DNA of 64,000 nt, taken from contig CP087976.1 in assembly GCA_024426085.1 (NCBI GenBank), positions 225,286-289,285 on the forward strand. The letters run 5' to 3'. The notes beneath the pieces were generated by a model. The model had not been told where the DNA came from. It ran no database searches and was given only the letters and a program-made list of their open reading frames with translations. The stretch is from Rhizobium sp. RCAM05350 (GTDB taxonomy: Bacteria > Pseudomonadota > Alphaproteobacteria > Rhizobiales > Rhizobiaceae). The position numbers were made by a program, and so were the translations under genes. Below, piece after piece: positions 57,330 to 64,000 of the stretch (its first letter is position 1; each line of letters begins with the position of its first letter).

Positions 57330-59742
57330 ATGCTGAAGCTCATCCGCGAAGAACTCGGGTTCGGCAATATCGCAGGGCGGGAAAAGCCGATGGCGAAGCA
57401 CATCCCGTATCTGCGGCATGTCGCCGATAGTGTGGTCAAGCTGGAGAATGGCGCCCTGCTCTCGGTCATTCGCCTGAACGGTCTGTTTTTTCAGACCGAG
57501 GATCAGGCCGAACTCAACATGCGATCCGTCGTCCAGAATACGATGATCCGCGCGCTTGGTTCCAGCCGTTTCTCGCTGTGGTCGACGGTGGTTCGCCGCC
57601 AGGTCGAGAGCGATCTCGAGGGCATGTTCGACGATCCGTTCTGTGATCTCCTCAATCGTCGCTACATGGAGCAGCTCGGCGAAAAGCGCATGTTCACCAA
57701 TGAACTCTATCTGAGCGTGTTGCGCAGCGGCATGCGCGGGGCACTTGCGGCCGGCGACAAAGCGCGGCGCCTGATCGGCAACGCCGGCTCCCGCGAGGCC
57801 GTAGACGATCAGTTGCGGGAATCTGTCGGTGAGCTTGAGGAGCTCGTCGGCAATATCTGCCGCGACCTGCAAAAGTATGGGGCTCGCCCGCTTGGCATCG
57901 TCCATCGCCAAGAAGAGCCCTATTCCGAGCCGTGCGAATTTTTCAACACCGTGCTGACCTGCGGCATTCCGCGTAAGATGCGCCTGCCGCGTATGAACAT
58001 TGCAAACTACGTCGGGAGCTCCCGGCTGCACTTTTCCAGGCGCACCATGCAAGCGCAGGGACCGACAAAATCCGACGACCGCTTTGGTACGATGCTGTCG
58101 ATCAAGGAATATCCGCCCTTCACCGGTCCTGGCATGCTCGACGGGCTTTTGCAGGTCAACCATGAATTCATTCTGACACAATCCTTCACCATCACCGACA
58201 AACCCATCGCGCAGGAGCGGATCTCACGCCTGCAGCGGCAAATCGCGGCCTCCGACGAAGCCGGCAGCGATGTCGAAAACGATATCGATTTCGCCCTGAA
58301 CAGCCTGATGAACCAGGAGGCGGTGTTCGGCCTCCACCATATGAGCTTGCTTTGCCTGTCGCGCAATCTCGACGGCGTCAATAAGGCCGTATCCGATCTC
58401 GGCGCCTGCCTGACAGATATGAATGTCAACTGGCTGCGAGAGGATCTCAATCTGGAGGCAGCGTTCTGGGCGCAACTCCCCGGCAATCATGCCTATATCG
58501 CGCGAAACTCTCTGCTCTCGAGCTCCAACTTTGCCGGGCTTTCCTCGATGCACAACTTCGCCGCCGGCCAGACCGATGGCACGCATTGGGGAACGCCGAT
58601 CACGATTCTGGAAACGACCAGCCAGACGCCTTACTGGTTCAATTTCCATCGAAGAGATATCGGGCATTTTCTGGTGACCGGCCCGACCGGCTCTGGCAAG
58701 ACTGTCGCCCTCGCCTTCATGCTGGCTCAAGCCTTCCGGGTTCGGCCGTCGCCGAAGGCCGTCTTCTTCGACAAGGATCGCGGCGGCGAGATCTTCGTCC
58801 GTGCGATGAACGGCGCCTATGAGGTGCTGACGCCCGGAACGCCTACCGGCTTCAACCCCCTTCAACTGGAAAACACTGGACCGAACCGAGAATTCCTGTT
58901 GCGATTGCTGAAAGCGATGCTTCGCCTCGGCGACGGCAGCGACTTCGACCAGGAAGAAGAAGACATTCTCGAGCGCGCATTGCTGCGTTTAATGCAGGAG
59001 CCGACTGCCCAGCGGAACCTGGCAAATCTCTCGGGCCTGCTGATCGGCCGATCCCGCGCCGGGCCAAATGATCTCAACGCGCGTTTGCGTCCATGGATCG
59101 AAGGAGAAAAGGCTTGGCTCTTTAACGCCCAGCATGATGTTCTAACTCTGTCGGAACGGCGTGTGTTCGGCTTTGACATGACCAGCATCCTCGACAACGA
59201 AGATCTCAGAACCCCGGCGCTGATCTACATTTTCCATCGTCTGGACGAGCTTCTCGATGGCACGCCTGTGATGATTTTCATGGACGAAGGCTGGCGTCTT
59301 CTGCGGGATCCGACATTCAGCGACTTTATCGTCGACAAGATGAAGACCATCCGAAAACTGAATGGCATCGTCGGTTTCGGAACCCAGTCGGCCGCCGATA
59401 TTGCTCGCGCGCCCGCCTCCCATACGCTGATCGAACAGTCGTCGACCAACATCCATTTTCCCAATCCGCGCCGACGAGGAAAGCTATATCAGGCGTTTTG
59501 GCCTGACGGTGAAGGAATTCAACTTCATCCGAACGACGCCGCCGGAGAAACGAACTTTTCTGATCAAGCATGGCAACGACAGCGTTATTGCCCGGCTCGA
59601 CCTCAGCGCCATGCCCGACATGATCAAAGTTCTGTCCGGTCGCACGGAAACGATCGAGGAATGCGCGCGGCTGCGGCTGGACCTTGGAGATGACCCTTCT
59701 GCCTGGCTCCCGCGGTTCTGTGGTTGGGAGGGCTGGCCATGA
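57330..59742 (+). CDS. virB4: VirB4 ATPase (frameshifted near the end)
   Basis: About 804 residues, the largest T4SS energy component. The N-terminal CagE-type domain covers roughly residues 1-400. Walker A GPTGSGKTVALAF is near residue 450, DKDRGGEIFVRAM near 485, Walker B PVMIFMDEGWRLL near 645, and GFGTQSAADIA near 690. A frame change near 59475 joins IHFPNPR to ADEESYIRRFG, after which the family tail runs to 59742. ATG 57330 lies 5 bp after virB3. It energises pilus biogenesis and substrate transport. Confidence 0.92.
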
Positions 59743-60821
59743 AACGGCTCGCTCTTCCCCTTGGTATCGTCGTTGGTAGCGGGATGCTGCAACCCGCATG
59801 GGCTGACGTTCCTGTGATCGACAAGACAATCCTCAGCCAAGACACGGCGCGCGACGAGGCGACGACCGACATCGAGAAAACCGATCACGACCGCCATACG
59901 ATCAACACCTCGGTGACTTGCTCGATGTATCGCCCCTCCCGTCGAAACGATCCAGTGGGTGCCGCCGAACAGAATTCCGAAATCTCCGGCCTGGTGCGCC
60001 GTATTGCCCGAGAAGAAGGTGTCGATGAGAACCAGTTCTTGGCACTCGTCTATCAGGAAAGCCGGTTCAACCCTTGTGCCAAATCCGGTGTGGGTGCGAC
60101 AGGACTTGCCCAGCTGATGCCCGGCACTGCGGCCGACCTTGGCGTCGATGAGAACAATATCGAGGACAATCTGCAGGGCGGCGCTCGCTACTATAAACAG
60201 CAGCTGCGGCGCTACAATGGGAATGTCACCCTCGCGCTCGCCGCGTACAATTCCGGCCCCACGAACGTCAACAAATACGGTGGAATTCCACCGTTCAAGG
60301 AAACTCAAGGGTATGTGCGCAGCATCACACAAGATTGGCTGCCGGCCTTCGGCGGCTCCAACAAAACCGGGATCCCGCTCAATTATGGTGGCGGCGGAAC
60401 GGCCTATACGGGAATGCGGGATTCCACGTTGAATGCCATGGGCACTTCCGCTGCGACGTCGGAGAGCCTGGCCAATGTTGGAAGCTGGTATGAGCAACTG
60501 GCGGGACTTCAGACCGGCACCATCCAGGACAGCTGGGATCATAACTCCACCGCGCGCAACGCCAATCTCGAAATGATGAACAACGTCATCAAACTCGGGA
60601 CTGCCATGGCCGATCTGATCAATTCCCGCAATGCCGTTTCGACCTCCGACCTATCGAGTTCATCGCAATCCACGGCAAGCGGAGAGGACGAAGACAACCC
60701 GGACGACACGACTGGTCTTTGCGAGCCAAGACAGAAGCTGGTGTGGGATCCTGAGAAAAAGGTCTGTGTCGAAAAGCGTGAAGATGAAGCCAACATGCAG
60801 CTGTTGCTGCAAGCCCAGTAA
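59739..60821 (+). CDS. Lytic transglycosylase with VirB5-like N-terminus
   Basis: An intact 360-residue protein. After a ~22-residue signal peptide the mature N-terminus is ADVPVIDKT, identical to that of VirB5 encoded next. An SLT domain then spans about residues 85-205: LVYQESRFNP with catalytic Glu ~107, GATGLAQLMPGTAADLG, ALAAYNSGP, GIPPFKETQGYV. The C-terminal 150 residues are Ser/Asn/Asp-rich with QKLVWDPEKKVCVEK. It is a second transglycosylase in the cluster besides virB1. It overlaps the virB4 stop in ATGA. Confidence 0.88.
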   Translation: MKRLALPLGIVVGSGMLQPAWADVPVIDKTILSQDTARDEATTDIEKTDHDRHTINTSVTCSMYRPSRRNDPVGAAEQNSEISGLVRRIAREEGVDENQFLALVYQESRFNPCAKSGVGATGLAQLMPGTAADLGVDENNIEDNLQGGARYYKQQLRRYNGNVTLALAAYNSGPTNVNKYGGIPPFKETQGYVRSITQDWLPAFGGSNKTGIPLNYGGGGTAYTGMRDSTLNAMGTSAATSESLANVGSWYEQLAGLQTGTIQDSWDHNSTARNANLEMMNNVIKLGTAMADLINSRNAVSTSDLSSSSQSTASGEDEDNPDDTTGLCEPRQKLVWDPEKKVCVEKREDEANMQLLLQAQ

Positions 60822-60833
60822 GAGGAGATCGAT

Positions 60834-61535
60834 ATGAAATCTTACACTATGGCAGCGGGATTCACCCTGCTTCTGGCCAGCGCCGCATTCGCCGATGTGC
60901 CTGTCATCGACAAGACCAACTACAAGATCGCCAAACAGACGGCGGAAACGACGGACCGTATCCTCGACACCAACAAGAATATCCTGACCACTGTCGAGGA
61001 CACCTTGAAGGCCGTCACAGGTGATCGCGGCAGTAGCGCGCAGCCGTTGCAAAATCTGGCGATCGGCCAAGGTTTTAGTGTCTCGTCCATGCCGTCCCTC
61101 GATAGCCTGATCAAAGGCGGCGTGCCTGACTTTGGTAATATGAGCGGTGATGTATCCAAGGTCGCCACAGCGTTCATCAACGGTCTGCAGCTGGTTAAAT
61201 CGCTCTCGGGCAAGGAGAACAGCGACTTTTCCGGCGATAAATCCTACGAGCAATTGGTCAACACGGTGCTCGGCGTCTCAGCCCTGATCAATGGCGCGCA
61301 GAAGGCAACGGAGACGCGGCGCAGCGCCTTTGAAGCGGCTGGTCAACAGATCGGCAAAGCCGAGGATATCAAAGGATCGATTGATCAGAACACCCAATTG
61401 CAGATCCAGTCTGGTCTGACCCTCAATGAGATGATTGGAGTGATGAATGGCGCTGTGACGTCGTTGCAGGCGGAGAACCAGCGCCGACTGACGGACATCT
61501 CCAACAGCAAGAAAACCCTCACCTATGGAAATTGA
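60834..61535 (+). CDS. virB5: VirB5 minor pilin
   Basis: An intact 233-residue protein. The signal peptide ends in ASAAFA near residue 21, and mature ADVPVIDKTNYKIAKQTAET begins a helical protein. It has the long coiled helices typical of VirB5/TraC (IGKAEDIKGSIDQNTQLQIQ, MNGAVTSLQAENQRRLTD). VirB5 sits at the pilus tip and contacts recipient cells. It is followed by an overlapping lipoprotein gene. Confidence 0.88.
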   Translation: MKSYTMAAGFTLLLASAAFADVPVIDKTNYKIAKQTAETTDRILDTNKNILTTVEDTLKAVTGDRGSSAQPLQNLAIGQGFSVSSMPSLDSLIKGGVPDFGNMSGDVSKVATAFINGLQLVKSLSGKENSDFSGDKSYEQLVNTVLGVSALINGAQKATETRRSAFEAAGQQIGKAEDIKGSIDQNTQLQIQSGLTLNEMIGVMNGAVTSLQAENQRRLTDISNSKKTLTYGN

Positions 61536-61737
61536 CCTGGTGAGGGCGCTCATTCGAATGGGCATCTTCCTTGTCCTGGCTGCCCTGACCGGTTGCGGAA
61601 CGGTCAAGGAAAAGACGGCACCCTGCAAGCGGCCGGCAGAACTCAGTTCGTATGTTGAAGATCCACGCCAAGCCTGTGGCGCGATGCGCGCTGTCAATGA
61701 TCCGACGACCGCTTTCACGGCGGTTGGGATAAACTGA
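61525..61737 (+). CDS. Small lipoprotein, VirB7/entry-exclusion-like
   Basis: 70 residues. The lipobox LAALTGC at residues 18-24 places the lipid-modified Cys at residue 24. The mature part is about 47 residues, with two more cysteines (PCKRPAE and QACGAM). Position between virB5 and virB6 fits an entry-exclusion lipoprotein (Eex/TrbK-like) or VirB7; sequence alone does not decide. It overlaps the virB5 end by 11 bp. Confidence 0.72.
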   Translation: MEIDLVRALIRMGIFLVLAALTGCGTVKEKTAPCKRPAELSSYVEDPRQACGAMRAVNDPTTAFTAVGIN

Positions 61738-62774
61738 GTGGCGGCAATGGAAGACTTTCTTGGCGATCTCCTCCAGCGTATCGAGGATTCCGGAACGACG
61801 TTTTCGGAAAAGGCCTACACGGTCGTCGGCCAGGAAATCATGCCGCTTCTGCAGATCATGCTCGTGGCCTACGTCGCCTACTACGGTTTGCAGCTGTTCC
61901 TGGGCACCGCCCGGATCAGCGTCTCCGAAATCATTGGCCGCATCGCGCGCATGATGATCATTCTGGCGCTGGTCAGCTCCTGGGCCAATTTCAACAACCT
62001 CTTCTATCAATGGATTAACGACACGCCCGAGGACGTCGGTCGCGCGATCTTGGCAGCGTCTGGTACCGGCATCACTGAGCCGACCAATGGATTGTCTCAA
62101 ATCTGGAGGACAGCCAATCAGGCCGCTTCGGCTTTCGCAGAGCAATCCGGATACTTCTCCGTCCTGCCGAGCATGATCGGCGTTCTCATCATGGTCGGCG
62201 CCGGCGTGTTTATTGCCGTCGCGCTGGCGATCCTCATTTTGGCGAAAGTGATGCTGTGGGTGCTGATCGGGACGGCGCCGATTTTCATCGCCTGTATGCT
62301 GTTTGAGAAAACGCGGGGATATGGCGTCGGCTGGTTCAATCAGGTCCTGACCTACGCGCTGATCCCCTTATTCATTTACGTCGTTGCATCGTTTCTGATC
62401 GCCGCCATGGACCCGGAGCTTTCCAAGATCGACGCTGCCAGCGGCGCCAGGACACTCACCCTTGCCGACATCGCTGGTTTCCTGTTGCTCTGCGCGGCCG
62501 GCGCTTTTGTCATGCTTTATATTCAGTCGATCGGACAGGGCATCGCCGGCAGGAATTGCCGCCGGCGTTGGATCGGTCGGGACCAGCATGGCGAAAAGGG
62601 TGGGCATCACGGCGCCCGTGGCCTGCTGCCCGCGGAGCCAACTCTGCCGGCCGAGCGGCCTACGGAGCCGGCCGTTCCTTGCGCGATCGTTACCGCGGTG
62701 ACGGCGACAACGACAACTCCGGGATCAAGGCTGCGATGCAGTCCAAAATCACGCAGAACAGCACCCCGGCCTAA
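61738..62774 (+). CDS. virB6: VirB6 polytopic membrane protein (frameshifted near the end)
   Basis: About 345 residues from GTG 61738 (or ATG 61747). Six or more transmembrane helices, including MLVAYVAYYGLQLFLG and AKVMLWVLIGTAPIFIACML, the conserved VirB6 core. Frame changes near 62545 and 62630 restore GGIAAGVGSVGTSMAKRVG and a tail ending QSKITQNSTPA at 62774. It forms part of the inner-membrane DNA/protein channel. Confidence 0.86.
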
Positions 62775-62806
62775 GCTGCCGGCGCACCTGAAAGGCATGA
62801 GCGGCA

Positions 62807-63500
62807 ATGGCAGATACGAATGACGATCGGCTTCGGACATACTATCAAAGCGGGGATATCTGGGAACAGGAGATCGTCAAAAAGGCCAACCGATCGCGAA
62901 CACTCGCCTGGTTCGTCACGAGCATCTTTGGCGCCATCACCCTCGTCAGTCTGGTCACACTCGCCATGCTCGTTCCCTTGAAAAGCTTCGAGCCCTATAT
63001 CGTCGAAGTCGACAAGAACACCGGCTATGTCGAGGTCAAAACCGGCCTGACGAGACCGACCAATCTAACTGAGCAGCAGGCGGTGACCCAAGCCAATATC
63101 GTTCGCTACATCCGGTCGCGTGAAGGTTACGACCCCTATGCGATAGAGCAGAATTTCGGCATCGCCGCCCTTCTGTCGACAGGAGATGCCGCTCGTGAAC
63201 TGCAAGGATCCATACAGCGTTGCCAACACCCAGAATCCCGCCAAGGTCTATGGCAGGAACAAACGGGTCATCACGGAGATTGCCTCCGTGACGTTTCCAA
63301 ACGCCAGCACCGGCATCGTTCGCTTTGCCACCGTCGAGCGATCAGAAACAGAGTCTATACCCCGCCACTGGATCGCCGTCGTCCGTTATCGCTATACCGA
63401 TACGCCGGCAACAAACGAGTGGCGATTCGAGAACCCGCTTGGTTTTCAGGTTTACGACTATCGCCGCGATCAGGAAACGGTCACCGAGGGGAACCGCTGA
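62807..63500 (+). CDS. virB8: VirB8 inner-membrane assembly protein (frameshifted)
   Basis: About 231 residues. A cytoplasmic start (YYQSGDIWEQEIVKKANRS) is followed by a transmembrane helix at ~38-60 (TSIFGAITLVSLVTLAML). The periplasmic NTF2-like domain follows: FEPYIVEVDKNTGYVEV, YDPYAIEQNFG, NPAKVYGRNKR, WIAVVRYRY. A frame change near 63195 is needed. It nucleates the T4SS core and contacts VirB9 and VirB10. Confidence 0.88.
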
Positions 63501-64000
63501 TGATGCGGCGTGCCCTCCTTGCTGCCCTAATGCTCGTCGTGCTTCTTCCCACCGCCTTCGCAGCTCAGACCCCAGCCTCAGGTCGCCTCGATCCCCGCGT
63601 CACAAGCGTCGTCTATCAACCCAACAACGTTGTTCGCGTGTTCGCGACCTATGGCATCTCAACGATGATTATTTTCGACGAGGACGAGAAGTTCGAGACC
63701 GTCGCATTGGGGGACACCGATAGCTGGGACGTGGTGCCAACGGATAACGGCAACATCCTCTTCGTCAAACCCAAGGCGAAAAACGTCACGACCAACATGA
63801 ATGTCGTCACCACGAAGCGGATCTATTATCTCGAACTCAACGACTATGCGCCCGAGGATGGCAAAAAAGTCTTCGGCATCCGTTTTGTCTACCCCGAGAA
63901 GGATCTGAACGCCTCCTTGCGAAAGGAGGCAGAAGCGCGGCCAACCCCAATATCTCGGGAATTGACAAAGCAAACGTCAATATCGACTACTCATTCTCGG
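63500..64000 (+). CDS. virB9: VirB9 outer core protein, partial at window end
   Basis: The first ~167 residues. The signal peptide LLAALMLVVLLPTAFA ends near residue 21. The mature start SGRLDPRVTSVVYQPNNVVR and IIFDEDEKFETVALGDTDSW are the conserved VirB9 N-terminal beta domain. At 63939-63940 one G is missing; corrected, the tail reads EARANPNISGIDKANVNIDY. ATG 63500 overlaps the virB8 stop. virB10 and virB11 are expected beyond the window. Confidence 0.87.
   Translation, partial: MMRRALLAALMLVVLLPTAFAAQTPASGRLDPRVTSVVYQPNNVVRVFATYGISTMIIFDEDEKFETVALGDTDSWDVVPTDNGNILFVKPKAKNVTTNMNVVTTKRIYYLELNDYAPEDGKKVFGIRFVYPEKDLNASLRKEAEARPTPISRELTKQTSISTTHSR

Noticed and set aside
62807..64000. A single open frame running from virB8 through virB9, suggesting a fusion protein
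   Set aside because: The middle third has no VirB8 homology in that frame, while the proper VirB8 C-terminus and its stop at 63500 are in another frame. It is a frameshift effect.
1..64000. CRISPR array, tRNA or rRNA genes
   Set aside because: No regularly spaced repeats, no cloverleaf-like sequences with CCA-proximal T-arm motifs, and no rRNA segments were seen on reading through the window.

Overview
The window looks like part of a large plasmid or secondary replicon of a Rhizobiales bacterium (Rhizobium, Agrobacterium, Ensifer or a close relative). The reasons are GC-rich coding sequence, a very high density of ABC importers with adjoining catabolic enzymes, a TrbI fragment of the type found on Ti and symbiosis plasmids, and a VirB-type type IV secretion (T4SS) cluster running off the right edge. 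This is inferred from protein families; no rRNA or housekeeping marker is present.

Layout. 0.1-11.5 kb (+): a catabolic operon with an Rbs-type sugar ABC importer, type III CoA-transferase, two dehydrogenases, HAD phosphatase, DapA-type lyase, enoyl-CoA hydratase and GMC oxidoreductase. 11.5-17.2 kb: a mixed stretch with transposase remnants, an NmrA-like oxidoreductase/TetR pair, a diguanylate cyclase and an Asp/Glu racemase. 17.2-27.6 kb (-): an amino-acid-derivative operon with a peptide-type ABC importer, threonine-dehydratase-like lyase, ornithine-cyclodeaminase-like enzyme and M20 hydrolase, beside a DauR/YheO-type regulator and a class II aldolase. 27.9-32.6 kb: a scar region with a trbI 5' fragment fused to an ABC permease, a truncated pyruvate kinase and a tautomerase carrying a nonsense codon. 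32.6-41.4 kb: a LacI-controlled sugar module with a YihT-like class I aldolase, family-1 ABC importer, YihV-like PfkB kinase, cyclase-family hydrolase and SDR. 41.4-48.6 kb (+): a Liv-type importer followed by a semialdehyde dehydrogenase and a tartrate/malate dehydrogenase-like enzyme. 48.8-52.0 kb: a complete ISNCY-like insertion sequence with target duplication, carrying a nested IS110 element. 52.2-64 kb: small plasmid genes, three secreted nuclease-like paralogs, and virB1-B2-B3-B4-(transglycosylase)-B5-lipoprotein-B6-B8-B9.

The best candidate for an undescribed system is the LacI module. Four near-identical 16-17 bp operators tie a divergent aldolase to the importer/kinase operon. The aldolase and kinase resemble the sulfofructose-phosphate aldolase and sulfofructose kinase of sulfoglycolysis, but the expected isomerase and sulfoquinovosidase are absent here.

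Main caveat: more than half of the genes carry +1/-1 frameshifts, often at short homopolymers and spread evenly over unrelated genes. Sequencing or assembly error is the likeliest explanation. Frameshifted genes are therefore given as full-length loci with the break positions stated. Genes that are truncated, fused or stopped by nonsense codons are called pseudogenes.
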